64,000 nucleotides of DNA. Source: Agelaius tricolor. Taxonomy: Eukaryota > Chordata > Aves > Passeriformes > Icteridae. The position numbers and the translations under genes are program-made. Shown here piece by piece: positions 36,736-50,239 of this stretch. The notes under the pieces were generated by a model. That model had not been told where the DNA came from, did not search any database, and worked only from the letters and a program-made list of their open reading frames with translations. Position 1 is the stretch's first letter; every line of letters starts with the position of its first letter. The stretch spans positions 25,357,881 through 25,421,880 of the forward strand of contig JALJCS010000001.1 of the NCBI GenBank assembly GCA_023055355.1, read 5' to 3'.

Positions 36736-37110
36736 GTGCAATCTCATTTTGAATCCAGTTTTCTTGTTATGTGTCAGAGGGTGAAGGAGGCAGAGTGTGG
36801 TACAAGTTACAGAGAGCAGTCACAACTAAGTTTCACAGAGTGTGTAAGTCTGTCTTTGAAAGATTTTGCACTTTGGATGGGCTCTTTCACTGAAAATCTA
36901 AAATACGTTGGTGTCCCCCCCCCACCTCCTTCTACCTTCCTCCCCCTCAAAAACAGAGAGACATTTTGCAATTATTTTAAACAAAAATAAGCTAATGAGA
37001 GTTTGCACTGAGCAATCTCCAAACAGAAAAAAAAAAATAGGCTCTGAGGGTACTATCTGATGTGTAACCGATGTGCCTTTTGGGGAGATTTGTGTGCACA
37101 GGAGCTGTAG
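36736..37110. other. Non-coding, C9 and A11 runs
   Basis: Short homopolymers at about 36917-36925 (C) and 37027-37037 (A). No gene seen. Confidence 0.6.
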
Positions 37111-37925
37111 GTGAATGAGATTGTGCTACAGGGAGAGCTTCAAAGTTCATATTCAGAATTCATATTCTCTCACTTTGCATATCTGATCTGGTATGAGCAC
37201 TGTTCTGATTTTACAGCAGACAGAGTGATCCACTCTGTGAGAAGTTTTGCAAACTCCCCTAGGTACCGCAGCTGTGCAGGCAGGATCCGTGCAGGAAAAG
37301 CACATTGGCATTCCCAACCTAAATCTTATAATCTTGTTTCAACAGGTGCCTGGAGAGTGCCCCCCTCCCTGTTTCCCAGAAGGTGCTGCCATTTGTTTCC
37401 CACTCCACTGGCCAAGCCTTGGCTGAGCACAGCCCTGGGCAGCCAGTGGACCCAGCGAGAGCAGCGGCAGCGCTCCACGTCCTGCTGGCATGCCCCAAGC
37501 GGGGCAGCCTTGCGCAACGCTGCAACTCCTTGTCTGGGGCAAAAGGGACACGAGAGGACTCTCATTCCTCGTTCAGCTGCTGTGGGGCATATGTCATGGG
37601 TGGCACATCCCAAAGAGATGCTTTCAGCAGCCAAAGAGAGCAGTTATGTCGTTGCCAGCAGGGTTGGACTTGGTGCGCCTCCCTGGGGATGTCACCTCTC
37701 CAGCTGGGGAGTCCTGGCATGGCAGGTAGCAGCCAGGCTGCTCCACTTCTGGTGCCTGACCACAGACCTTGGGGTTCCTGGCCAGTTTGGCCATCTAGCA
37801 GAACCAGAGATATTGTCATTTATTTTTTTAACTCATTACCTCCTTCATTGCATAAGTGTCATTCCACTATGGCTGATGTAATGGCAAGGCAAGTCCTTGG
37901 GCTAATGGACCGAACTGTGCCTTGA
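37111..37925 (+). other. GC-elevated stretch with long stop-free frames, probably non-coding
   Basis: One plus frame is open for 256 codons (37111-37881), but it begins at GTG and has its first internal ATG only late, near 37594. A second plus frame (37383-37925) and several minus frames are open over the same bases. That pattern reflects low stop density from composition. Neither product contains a recognisable domain, signal peptide or repeat. It may be an exon of a non-coding transcript or a decayed CpG island (CpGs remain at about 37455-37520). Confidence 0.3.
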
Positions 37926-40415
37926 CTGTAAACTGCAGGCTTCCAGAGGAAGCATCAAAGCTCTCATTTTGTATTTGTCCCTAGGAAAGCAAATGAAAAT
38001 ATGTCGTTGTTCTCAAGATTGCTGAAAGAAGCAAGTCCTTTCTTTAAATTTTATTTCTGCAGCCATGAATAGTAAATTTCCACCATTCATGAGTGGTTTA
38101 TAAAAGAGTTTGCGAACTAACCAGATCTGAAAAACTTTCTCTCTCACCAAGTATTGCTGTAAGAGAATTGTTTGTGTTTTTTATTACTTTCTCAATATTT
38201 TTGTTATCCTGTTTTCCAGGACACTATTAGATTTTCCAGTCTTCTGGACATCAAAGATTTTGGAGAAGAGATTGTATAAACTGGATAGGTAACATCTGTT
38301 ACCAGATGGATTTACTGGTGGAAAGGGGAGAGGGCTAATTTGTTTTATGTGTTTCCTCCCACTGCTGGCCCTTTTCACTGTGGCACACTGTTGCTGTCCT
38401 GTGACAGGGAGTGTTCTTGCACAGAGGGAGCCCTTGTCCACAGGATTGCACCTAACTTTGGGTTTCACTATTGATTATAAGTGACTTTTCCAAGTGCCTT
38501 CTTCAGAGCTCTTTTAGCTGGCTGTCCAGTGGTTTATTAGAGAAAAAAAAAAAAAAAAAGAGAGAGCAGCTCTAATATTGTTATATAATAGCACTGATTG
38601 ACGGATTTTCATTTCTAACCTTTTCAAGTCAGAAGATGTAGTTTGCTTCACTTCTAGATATCTCAGGACACTTACAGTTGGATTTATTTTTGTAAAATAA
38701 ATAATTTAATTCCTCAAGAAAGGTCACAGTACCAAAGGAGAGTTTCAGCTGTATCATCTCTGTTGTGCCCTTCTATTTAACATGGGAATGAATATCTGCA
38801 TGAATCCTCTCTATTTTTTCATCTAGTAAAAAATTCCCTGTGCAAGGAATTCCTCAGTTATATTGCTAACTGTTTAAGAAAGGTCATAGAGGGGAGATGG
38901 TGATTTGTAATACTGCAAAGCACCAACTGGTAAAAGAGACTGTGTGCATGTATAACATGATGTTTGCATATTGCTATACCAACAATATCTGATCCCATTC
39001 AGATAACAGTGAAGCAGCCTACAGCTTAGACCTGATTCAAAGAAACTCACACTGCCTGTTCTTTTCTTTCTTATTTTAGGTTTGATCTACTTGCTATCAC
39101 ATTTGCATGTTGTGTTTTGAAGCACCTACCCTCACGTTTTTCAAGCTTCAGCGAGGGAGAGCACTTTCAATATATATCATCTGCAAAAGTGTCCCATATC
39201 CTATGAATATGCTGACATTCAATGTGATCTAAAAATTTGAGTGGGACTGGCATCTTCTCAATCTAGTCTCTTTCCTCCTGGGGTAGCCTAGATTAATACT
39301 TCGATCCTTTCCTTCTCTCAGCAACTTTAGAATCCATTGCCATTGCAGCAGAGGAGACTCTGGCTTCACCCAGTCTGTGAGGATCCTTGGACCTTTCCAA
39401 AATGCTCAGATTCTCAGAGATTTTAACTCTTCTCTGCGGGTGGCCTGGGGGAGTTAGCTGGGGGAATATCACTGGAGCAGATAGTCCATGTCAATGGCTG
39501 CTGGATTGCTGTCAGGAGAATGGATCCTGTCTGGAGAGGGACAGAACAGAATCCATATCCAGAAAATCATCTCTAATTTGATTTTAGGCTTTAGGCCTTA
39601 ATTAATTTCAAACTGTTTTACTCCATATATTTAAAGCAAATGACCAAGAAAAGAGAGGGAGTTCATCTAAAAGAGCATCTGAGCATCTCTTTAACTCTCA
39701 GAGAATTTTTTTTCTGCATAACTAGTGGAGAAATTGGAACAGCTCTGCCAGTTTCAAGACAAAAGTTTCAAGTTCATCTTTAGTGAACATTTGGATGCCA
39801 ACAAGGATCAAACTACAAAGCCAATAACAAAAATGTGGAGGAGGCTCAAGACTAGCTCAGTAATTTGCTGCATGAGCAGGGAAGTGAGGTCCTTGATTTT
39901 TCTTTGAAGATAACAAGTTTTCTGGGTGCAGTTCATACAAAAAGGGAGAGAAAGAGGTGTCTGACTAATAGTGAGAGGTATGGTGAAATCCAGGTTGTAG
40001 TCCCTGTTTTACAGACAGCCCTTTCCATATGCCAGGGCAGGAACCATGCAGGTGAATTAATGTTACCCTGTTATCTCTGGGTCCCTGGGCTGGGTGCAAG
40101 CACATATGGAATTAATGTAATGGAATGACATTTAATGTTTGTGCAGTGACAAAAACTGGTGTCAATCACAGCTGTTTAAAGGAGTGTTAAACAGGACAGT
40201 CTCTCTCATCCAGAAGAGGGGATCTTCCTGGCAAGTCTAAGAATCAGCAGGAGCTTGTACAAGCGGTCATAACAAATGGTTGCCAAGCTATGAATGCAGC
40301 AGGTAATTCAGGTGTGGTATCTCACAGCCTGCTGTTATCTTTAAAGTGAGATTTGTGAGCCTGTGTGCAGGCTTGTGCAGGTATCCCATGCCAAGTTAAA
40401 GCTACATTTCAAGAA
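37926..40415. other. Non-coding, no feature identified
   Basis: A pure A17 lies at 38543-38559. The rest is unique-looking AT-rich sequence without gene or repeat signatures. Confidence 0.55.
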
Positions 40416-40590
40416 ATCACAGAATAACAGAATGATTTCTTCTGGAAGGGACCTTAAATGTCAACTTGTTCCAATGCCCCTGCCATGTGCAGGGACACCT
40501 TCCACTAGACCAGGTTTCTCAAAGCCCCTTGCAGGGATGGAGCACAGGGTTTTGGTTTTTTTTACTTCTCTCCACAGGCTGTTTGCACAG
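40416..40590 (-). mobile_element. CR1 LINE 3' end, 5'-truncated
   Basis: The plus strand starts with ATCACAGAATAACAGAATGA, the reverse complement of the CR1 terminal repeat. It continues with GGAAGGGACCTTAAATGTCA, a CCCCTGCCATGTGCAGGGAC block and CCACTAGACCAGGTTTCTC, all in consensus order. After about 40528 part of the consensus seems deleted, and the match beyond to about 40590 is weaker. Only the non-coding tail of the LINE is present, so it is a dead copy. Confidence 0.9.
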
Positions 40591-41110
40591 GATCTGAAGG
40601 GCTGTTTTCAGTGCACTATGGATAGACACTGCTGTTGTTATTTTTACTACTTCCTTATCATGTATTTCAGGGTCTGCAGTGACAGTGAGGATTAAATAAA
40701 AAATAAGTAATCATTAGCTTGACTAAGTATTTTCCACAAAGGAACATTTATTTATGGTGACACAGAAATATCATAGCAATGTTCTGAAGCAGTACAGAAA
40801 CTGTGAATTTTAACCTATGTAGCCAACAGGAGATTAAAGGTCTTTGGCTCAAGAGCTTTTACTATGAAGACATAACAATACTTTTCTTTTCATGTAGTTG
40901 CATCTTCATAAAAATCTGTTAAACTGCAGCTTGCAGAGGAAGTGTAAAGCACAAGGCAAATTAAAGTACAATCACCCTGAAAGGACAAAGTGATCCAACC
41001 AGTAATATAGTACTTACAGGAAAAAGAATTGAGATTATTGATGGCTCAGTGCACAGAAGCAGCATTTATTATGATGGAAAAGTGTATACTGTGAATTAAT
41101 TCTGTCAGTT
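40591..41110. other. Non-coding, no feature identified
   Basis: Ordinary AT-rich sequence after the CR1 tail. Confidence 0.55.
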
Positions 41111-41114
41111 TTGT

Positions 41115-41240
41115 GCTGGCCTGTTTCTCATTTTACATGGCAAATACTTTGATCCACATTATAATGTAGGTACTTTTTACAACCCTGGGAAATTTGCTGC
41201 CCCAATCTACAGATGAAATAATTTAATCATAAGTATTTCA
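41115..41240 (-). mobile_element. Possible MIR-type ancient SINE relic
   Basis: GTAGGTACT at about 41166-41174, CCCCAATCTACAGATGA at about 41199-41215 and the following AATTTAATC resemble the reverse complement of the MIR core and 3' half in order and spacing. Divergence is high and no TSD is visible. This is a weak call. Confidence 0.35.
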
Positions 41241-44200
41241 CCAGACATTTTTCAAACCAATTTAATTAGGTTTCATTATTTACAGACTTTGAGTATAGCA
41301 TCCAGAGACAATTTAGGAGCACAACCTGCTTGTCAACTTGAAAGAAAATGAAAAATTGGTTAGCTGTTATTATTTAAAAGTCCAAAGTGTTCAAGCTGGA
41401 ATACTGGCAGTTTTTTTTCCTTTGAAATAATTTTTTTAATTAATGTCTCTCTGTAATCTTGCCATTCCTGTGCCTGTAAATACATATATTCTCTTGTAGT
41501 TTAGGAAGGAATTATGGCATTGCAGTGATTTTTTGGATGGATTTTGAGCTCTGCTTTATTCCTATAACATTTCAGAATTTCCAGGGGCCTCAGAAGGGGT
41601 TGCTCCAGATTTATGGTTGTATTACACCAGCAGAATTCTATCCCTTTATATTTGAATTCAGAGCTAATGCATTAGTCATTCAGGTCCCTAAACAGGTTAA
41701 TTATCCTGTCCAGTTCTTCAGTACTGTTTCAACTGTTGCATTTATAATTTTATTAATTTCATATAACATTAGATGACGGTAAATAGGTTTAAAGATAAGC
41801 TGAACTTCTAAAGATGGAAACTGCTGATATTTTTTACTAATTTCTAGATCTGTTGTATTACCAGTACTCTTTGGGAAAGTTCTAATGTACAAAATATGAT
41901 CTCACGGGATGTTTTATCTTATTGGCTTCTTGCCACGTTGCCAGAATGCAGTGTATTCAGGCAGAGGCACCCAAAGTGCATGCTTTAGCATGCAGAGAAA
42001 GAGTGCAAAGCTGGCTTTCATTTTCTACAAACAGATCCTAGTAACAGTCTTCCTCCTGCTGAATGGCTTTTTATTGTTGATTTTATGCTTTTGATTGAGT
42101 TATGTGGGTTTATGTTTTTGAGACATGTACCATATATTCACAGGAAAAGTCCAAGTTTCAGAAGTTTTCTTAAAGTGGATTCAATGCTTTTGAAATCTTA
42201 ACTGGAAACCATCATTCTCTGCCTGCTCTCAAATACAGCATTTATCTATAGCTCTGCCTGCACAACTCAGGAAAGTTCCCTTACAAAACGTGTTTTTCCA
42301 CCCTTTCTCAGAAGGTGCTACTCTAGAATAGAAAAGATAACTGGTTTGGTATTATGCTGAGTTTTTAAAATTGCCAAAAAATCTATTTAAGAAAATTCAT
42401 CTTAAGAAATGCTATCTTGAAAATACTAACCTAGGAAATAACACCTTCTCAGTAACCCCTATGAAGAATTTTTGGTTTTCAAGCATCTATGTTGTTCAGT
42501 TGAACTGTTCATTCTCCTCCCATTAGTAATTTAATATCTGTGTTTTTCATAGAGCAGCTCAGCAGTGTGCCAAATGTTATTAGCAGAAGGGCAAAGCAAA
42601 AAAAGATTCTGATCAGAAATCAGAAGCGCTTCAGTGAAAGCCTGGCTCAAATATGCACTGAATGGAGGTGAAGTTGGCAGTTTCACTTGTGGGCAGTTCA
42701 TGTGAGATCATTTAAAATGATCTGGGAAAAGGTCTGAAGATCAGCTCCTCAGTGATCTCTGCTTGTTTCTTGTGCAATAATGTATTTTCCCCCTTGTCTT
42801 CATCTTTATTCATCTAGCTGTATTATAAAATTAATAATTAGCAGTATATGAATACAGATACAATAATTTCTTTTTTTTACCCTGTCCTTTATATTTTTGC
42901 TCTCTTTCTCTCCCATAGCTTACTTGATCAGTATTTTAGCTCTGTTGAAGGAACATAAATACTGTTGCACTTGGATAATTTTTCTAACCAACAACATTTG
43001 AATGACTGTAAATTAAAAACCTGGTTTTGCTGAACCTCTGGTGATGCACACTCTTCTTATTTGCATTTAGGTCCCTGTGATAATATTCTGGTAAGATCTG
43101 AGATAGAATTGTCATTTCCAAGACAGGTTTCTGAAACTGACAGTGGAACACTCAGTACAACTTGGGTGATAAGGTAGTGCTCAGTGAAATAGCAAGGAGC
43201 ATTTAACAGATTTGCAGAAATTATTATTTCCATGAAAGCGTTCAACCCAGAGAGAACCAGGGAGTTTAGAAATTGTGTAGAAAGTCATGCCCTCACAAGA
43301 GTTGGTCACTGTCTAGGTCAAGAATTAGATGAGGTCTAGACAATATTCATGTCCTGATGCTTTGCCATCCATAGTGAAAAACTTGATATGAATTTGAGCA
43401 TCTGATTATGCAGCTGGTACCCAATTAATTTGTTGTTAGCCTCTTTAAGTACTGCATTTTAGAAATCTCATATTTTTCAGCTTGAATGGTGTTTCTCTGG
43501 CAGCACTTTTTATGGGATTTTGGAGCTGTGACCAACAAATACTTTTGTTCTTGTTTCTGTAACATTTTCTGCAATTTCTGCTAAGGCATTGACATATGTG
43601 AAGAACTGTGCATTTTTTTTAAACTCTCTCTGTGGTTATTTTAATTTTGTAGGATTTATTCAATAACCATCAAGTACTGAGATAAAGCGATATTCCCTGG
43701 AAGAAGCACAATATGGTCAAGTGCATTGGAAGATGAAAAGATGATATACAGAAATACTCTAGGGAATTCTAGTAATGTCAGTTTTGGAGTTCTTTCACAA
43801 GCTAACATAGAAGGGGTTTGCTTTCTGTACCAGGTTCAATGCTCAGTCTTACCTGAGGAGGTAAGCTTGCCCTGAGCACAGCTGACTCCACTTAATTTGA
43901 GGACAGTGATGAGGGTGTTATGCATGCCAGAGCACCCCAGCAAAGCAGTCTCTGCACCCACTTGAAGTTTACCAGAAAGAGGCTGAATTTGGCAATTTGT
44001 GTCCATCCCTCTCATTTTCATTTATAAAACCATTTGATGAAAACAGCTCAGGTCCCCTCAGTTTTGATAGTGATGGTTAACCTCCTAAACAGCTTGCCTT
44101 CAATCATAATTTCCCATTTAGAGTCTAATTCATGTTCAGTACTCAGGCAATGTATGTTTCATGAACTGCCCTGCTGTCTGAGGAAGCTTCAGCTATTTTT

Positions 44201-47200
44201 CCTTCCAAAAAGATATTTAGCCTTACTTCCCCAGCTGGACAAAGGCAGTGATGTTATCACTTTTCTGAAATATCAAAGTTGTCTCTCCTCATGGCAGAGA
44301 ATTCCAAACTGTCCTGGAGAAAGCAGGTCGTGTGAATATCCTTGCTGTACTCCTAATTGTTTGCTCTGGCAGTTCCCAGTGAAGCAGCTGGTTGTCTTTG
44401 GAAAGCTATGTTTGTTGTTTTGGGTTTGAACATCATGTGTCTTTAATTTTCAGCACTAGCCACAGGGATAAGTATCACAAATATCTGCTTGAAGGCCTTT
44501 TGCCCTTGGGAACCCAATATATACTTGGCAGCCTCTCTGACAGTGAGACTGAGGGGAGAATCAAAGTTGACTCATTGCCTTATATCCCCTCAGGGAAAAG
44601 AAAGAATAAAAATGGCAATTGCTGCTTCATTCACTTGCCTGAGGCAAGTCTTTTCTGTTTTGTAGAGAATAAACTAATGTAATTTCCAAAAAAATCTTCC
44701 TTCCCTCTGTATGAAAAAATTATTCCATCCAGTATCATACAGCTAATTCTGAAGCTTGGCTTCCTCACATCCCACTGTGGTCCAAGGTGGACTTCAGAAT
44801 TCCATAAACCTGCACATAACCAGAAATGGACATTCAGTGCCTACCTCCAACAGAATCTACTGTCATGTTCTTCAGCTCAGCATACAGTAAATTCTCATGA
44901 AAATGGGTTTGTGCAGTGCTGAAAATGGTGCTGCACAATGAAAATGGGTTTAAGCCTGCAGGTGGAGAGAAGCTGGACTGTGCTTTATTTATTGTGCCCA
45001 AGCTGTTCACAGACTCTGATTTCCTCCTGCATTATCATGACCAGCCTAAATGAGTATCTTGCTATGGCTTCCAGTGGAGAGATGCATCACTCTGCTTGTG
45101 GATATAACTTCCCAAATATTCCCCACTTTCTATGCCACACTGAAGTGGAACAATCATTGGTGTTGGTAACATCATGATGCAAAGGGGAAGCCTGAGCTCC
45201 AATGTGTGCATTAGCTAAAGATTACAGAGGGTGCCAGTTGAGCTCTGACTCTGTGAAATGTGGCTCGGCAGAGCTCCAAGCTCACACCAAGTGATGCCAA
45301 GACATTTGCTCATGTCTCCATTGCCCCTTATCTCAAGTCCTGAAACTGCCAGAAATAATTTTCCTTAATAGAAAAACAACATGCGTTTTTGCATGTTGCT
45401 CTTTTTTATGTAAAACTGATTAGTTTATGATTTTGATTTGAAAATAGAATTCAACTCTTGTATTTTTGATCTGAAAAAATCACCTTTCTTTAGGACAGCT
45501 TTTCCATTTTTCTAGGAAACTCATTCCTTTTATTTTATAATCAGCTCAACTCAGTACAAGAGTCTTATGGAAGATGGTGGCAATTATCAACTATGCAAGT
45601 CAAGCATTTTATTTTCCAGTCTCCAATTTTTGCTGTTAGTCCTGAAATACAGTGCTATTCTAGTGAATATGTTTTTGAGTTGATGAGGGATTTGTGATAC
45701 TACTTAAAAACAAAAGAAAATTTTAGCTGGGGAAGAAACTCTCAATGATGAATGGATGTATTAGCTTAACATAGATCTGAACTTTGTCTTGCAAAACACT
45801 GCACAGCCTTTCAGTGATACAGATCCCATTGGAATCAGCTATTGTCTAACACTTTAAAATAATAGGGCTCAAAATGGTTCCAATTATTCCTGATTTGAAA
45901 GGTAAGTTGGAATAGCTTTTTTGATGCTTCCTTTGAAATATGATTGTATATTGCTTAATTATATTAATATATATATTTAATCACTGTGTCCAACACAGGG
46001 AATATGAACTTGATCCATAAGCAAGACCCTGTCTTTACACTTGCAGGAATGTGTGGCTGGAACTGATTGTACAATTAGCATTGGTTTTGCTTTGTAACAA
46101 TTTCCTTAAGTTATAAGCACTTTAGTTTTCATTAAAGTATGATTCCATTTGCATTTTTCATGTCTGCTTCCAGTAATTTATTGGCATGCAAGAAGCAAAG
46201 CTCCTAAATCGGTGTTGTATATTTTATACAGAAGAGCCAGACAGAGGTGTGGCACAAGGTAAAGTTCTTCTGTTTCTCCTTCCTTCTTCCTTTTAGCTCT
46301 GCTCCACACTGAGGTATGGAAACCATCTTGCACAACATTACACAGACGTAAGAAGGCACCCTGTACTTGAGAAAGGACTGGAGTGAGAAAAACAAGTGTG
46401 ATGTTAAGAGCAAAGCACAGCAGAAAATACTTTAGGAGGATCTATAAAAAGTTTAAATTGGTAAAGCATGTATGTGGGTGGGTTAGAAAGAATAAAGCAT
46501 AATTAAGTTACTGAAGCCTCAGCAGGACTCTGAACATTGTTCAGTGTGCATTGCAGTTCGCTTTAAAGAAATGTCAAGAATACCACGACCTTAGAATGGG
46601 GACTTTTTTGGTAGTGCAGCATTAATTTCACCAAATGCACAAAGGCTGCCCTTTCCTGGGCTTTGCGTCACTGTGCTGCAGGGTACTGAGCGTATTACAG
46701 GAACACGTGAAGGCAAAAGTGCCACCTTCTGCAGGCTGATGACAGAGCAGGGCTGTCCATATTAGGCACAGCTGAAAGTCAGGGGAAACTTTGCCATCCT
46801 GCACAACAAAGGGTGCTGGGTCCCATCTTCTCCCCCCCAGTTAGTATAGCCCTGTCTGGGTGTCCCTGCCTGCACACTGATACCAGGAGAAGGGCGGATG
46901 GATGAGAGGAGGTAGCTTTGCCCTCTCTCCCTCTGAAGTATCAGGGAGCAGAGAAAAGCGTGACAAGCACAGAAAAGTCTCCTTGCAGCTACTGAATAGC
47001 ATTTCTAATTGCTCTGTGATGTGAACAGTTTAGGTCCAATGCCCTCGTGCCATGAGTGACCCAGACACTGCTCTCTTCTGCTCCTCACCCAGCCCTGCTT
47101 GCCCTTCTCTTTCCCTGGAGCTTCCTCAGGGCCACCATGGCAGAGGAGCCAGGCTTCTTCTTTGCAAAAGGCTGTTTTGTGCCTGAGGCTGACAGAAGAA

Positions 47201-50160
47201 AGCACCACCATGAGCTTCATAAAGCATTTTGGAATGGAGCAAATCAGATCTGAGCCCAGCCATGTGAGTTGGCCTGATGCACACAGTGCAGGACAGGTGG
47301 GTCTCAAACTGAAGCCAGATGGGGAGTTTGGTCCCCAAATCAATAGGTAGCCTTTCATTTAACACTCCTTCTCACAGTTCCCAAAGCCTCTGGGAGTTGG
47401 ATCTGCCCCTCGTCCAGGCCCATGTCCTGCCCAAAACACCCTCACAGGAACACTCAGCAGGCCCTGTCGTGGTGGGGGACTCCTGCACTGGCAGATTAGT
47501 GCAGCATTGTGGCTGGGAAGGTCATGTACAGCAGCTATAATTGTGAAATCATGAAGAGTAATGAGGATTTTAGCTGTTATTTTGCTCATAAATACACATT
47601 CTAATGTGCAGAAAAAAACACAGTGTTGAATGAAAGTATTGTGATCTTCAGGGAAAAAAAAGATGTTAGCCAGAAGTGCTGTGCCTTTCCATATGGTCCA
47701 CCTAAAAAAAAAAGACCTTTTTAAGGTGGCTGCCAGCCAACATTTCAGAAATATTTTCTTTGTGTTTCTGTTCAAAGTGATTTATGTCCAAGTAGTCTCT
47801 AGCTGGTTCTCAAATTGCAGTAATGATTTTGATTGTTTGTTTATAGTTGTATCTGAACATTTCTGCCTGCCATGTCATCTGTTCTGACCAGCATAAGTGT
47901 CATTTATAGGCAACTGCTGTGCCCATGTAGAGTCCATTGTTCTGACTCGTTTCTGACTGTTGACATGTATTGGATATAAGTTTTTGGACAGAAAAAGGAC
48001 AGTGTTCTCACCTTGTTGCCCAAGAAAACAAGTGTTTAAGGAAATTTTTCTGACAGATGTGTAGGGAAGTCAGGATACTTGGGCCAAGTGGCATTTTTTT
48101 CCATGGGAAAAGCTGAAATACTTTCCCATGAAAGAGGTGAGTCCAGAGCTGCGTGTCATCAACCCAGGAGCTGTGAGGCAATTGGACTGTGAGGGAAATG
48201 CAGTTGGGCCCAGCTGTGGTAAACAAGGCCATTGTGCAGGACACTGCATGGGGAACGTGCTCCAAGACCCCAGGATTGCCTACACCATGTCACAGAGGAG
48301 ATTTAGTTGAGATGTTTGAGCTGAAAAGTCTGCACACCAGGCAGCTTGTTTTGCTCAGGCGAGACCCACGTGCACATTAATGGCTTGGATGTCCTTTAGG
48401 CAATTTTGTATGGCAACAGAGGGAAGGGAGAACAGATTTAAAGCAGGAAAAGAAAAGGGGGAGAAAGAGGGAATTGACAGTAAAGCAAAGTAGTGTATTT
48501 ACTGAATCAAAATTTAAGAACATAATGTAGTTCATATCAATATAAATATCCGTATGACAAATTCAGCTGTCTGTTTCAGTGAAACAACACCCTTTTTTTT
48601 AAATAATAAGCTCCAACAAATACTTCAATGTTTTGAGAGAAGCTGAAAATGTCCACCATCATTATGATAAAACAAAATAGTTATCTATGTGGGTAGTCTT
48701 TTGCTTCTGTTTTTACCTTGTGGGAACAAGAGAAAAGCAGTTAAGGGACAATGAAGAAATTTAATGGTTCAAAGAGAAAAACACATAGTATACAAAGAGT
48801 TTGGTTGTTGGTTTGGGGCTTTTTTCTGCAGAAAGTACCTTTTCTTTAAGTGCAGCTATTTTTCTTTTCAAAAGACATCAGAGAGATTAAAACTAAAAAG
48901 TATCTTATTCTTTTCTTTAGCTGGGATTCCTACAGATTCATACACAACAGCCAACAGTCTGTTGTGATCACTGTCTCATCTGACTCAAATAAATCAGCTT
49001 CTATAATTTCACTCAGCAATTCCTTTACCAAGCTTATAACAAGAAAAAATTAAAAGGTTGTGATCTGATAGTGTTTCCACTTATGCTGAGTTCCAATGAC
49101 TTTAAAAGAACTAATTGCACCCACATTAGAGATTAAAATATCACATTAAAGTGTAATGAAACCAAAAGCATGATGAACCTACTGCTGGCACACATTCTGA
49201 GAAAGGAATCCACCTTTTTGTGGAGGTTTTTGTGCTGGAGGGAGGGTCTTGGAGGCGAAGGCTTGGTTCTCTGCTTCATCCCCTTCTGCAGCCCTCAGTT
49301 TGCCTATAGACAGCCCTCAGGGCATCCCCACAGGCTGTTGCACAGAAAACTGTTCGAGGTGGAGTGTGTAGCTTTTAAACTTAGCATCTTTGGTTTTCTT
49401 GCAAATAATTTACCAGACATTGGAGATGAGAAAGAATGTAGAGTTTTTTCTGAACAACTGTCATTCTTCATCTTCCAGACAGCTTCTCCTTTCCAGCATT
49501 ACTCTGCTGAATGAAAGTCCCAAAAGCAGTTTTGCTGCTGAAGGCAGGTGTGCTCAGTGGTAAAGCAAAGCCCACAGCTCCAGTCCAACTTGTCTCAGAA
49601 ACAGAGCTCAGGAACAAGCAGGTTCAAGGAGCACCCCAGCTATCAGCAGTCAAACACTGTATCCCACATGCTAATGTTAATTTTAACAACACAGCCCTAA
49701 AATGAAATTTTTAGAAGGCACAAAAAGTACTGGGAGTGGAAAGAACAGAAGTTTTTGATGGGAGGAAGTAACATTCACACTTTGATAAGCTCCAAAAATG
49801 CCTTTTCCAAACAGAGGTGCTTTGTATTACACCATTCCCCTTGGCTGTTTGGGGGTTTTCCATTAGATGTAGGAACTTCTTGCCACAGTAATAAAGGTCA
49901 GGCACTATTGTGCCTCTTTTATGATACTGACTAGCACAAATCATGTATACAAACTCAGGAAGTATTTATTTATGTGGAATACATACTTAAATAGTGGACT
50001 ACAAATCATTTAAAGATGCCTGTGATATGAATCATGCCTCAATTTCATGGATAAGTGGAAACATTATGCAACTTAGGAGTTTTTAAAGCACTAACGAATC
50101 TGAACTATACAGCAGACTGGAGCTGGACCTTTTCACCCCTTCTAATATAAGCTGTGGCGA
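41241..50160. other. Non-coding, long unique stretch
   Basis: Contains an AT dinucleotide patch at about 45958-45978 and a perfect 8-bp hairpin (CAACATGC / GCATGTTG) at 45377-45398. Frames at 44034-44429 and 47359-47775 carry no known motif. The part at 46600-47530 is somewhat richer in GC but CpG-poor. No gene supported. Confidence 0.5.
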
Positions 50161-50170
50161 TTTAATATTC

Positions 50171-50239
50171 CTCACTAGGGAATAATGCTGACCTACAAGT
50201 CAGCAATATATTAGGCACCAGAGCCATGAACCTAGTGAG
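50171..50239. repeat. Nested inverted repeats
   Basis: An outer 9-bp pair (CTCACTAGG at 50171-50179, CCTAGTGAG at 50231-50239) encloses a perfect 7-bp hairpin (TGCTGAC 50186-50192, loop CTACAA, GTCAGCA 50199-50205). The fold would be a stem with an inner hairpin. It is not a tRNA: there is no T-arm consensus. Confidence 0.65.

Noticed and set aside
38543..38559. A17 run as the tail of a processed pseudogene
   Set aside because: No gene-like body, polyadenylation signal arrangement or flanking duplication is visible next to it. The same holds for the A runs at 14435-14450 and 61441-61457.
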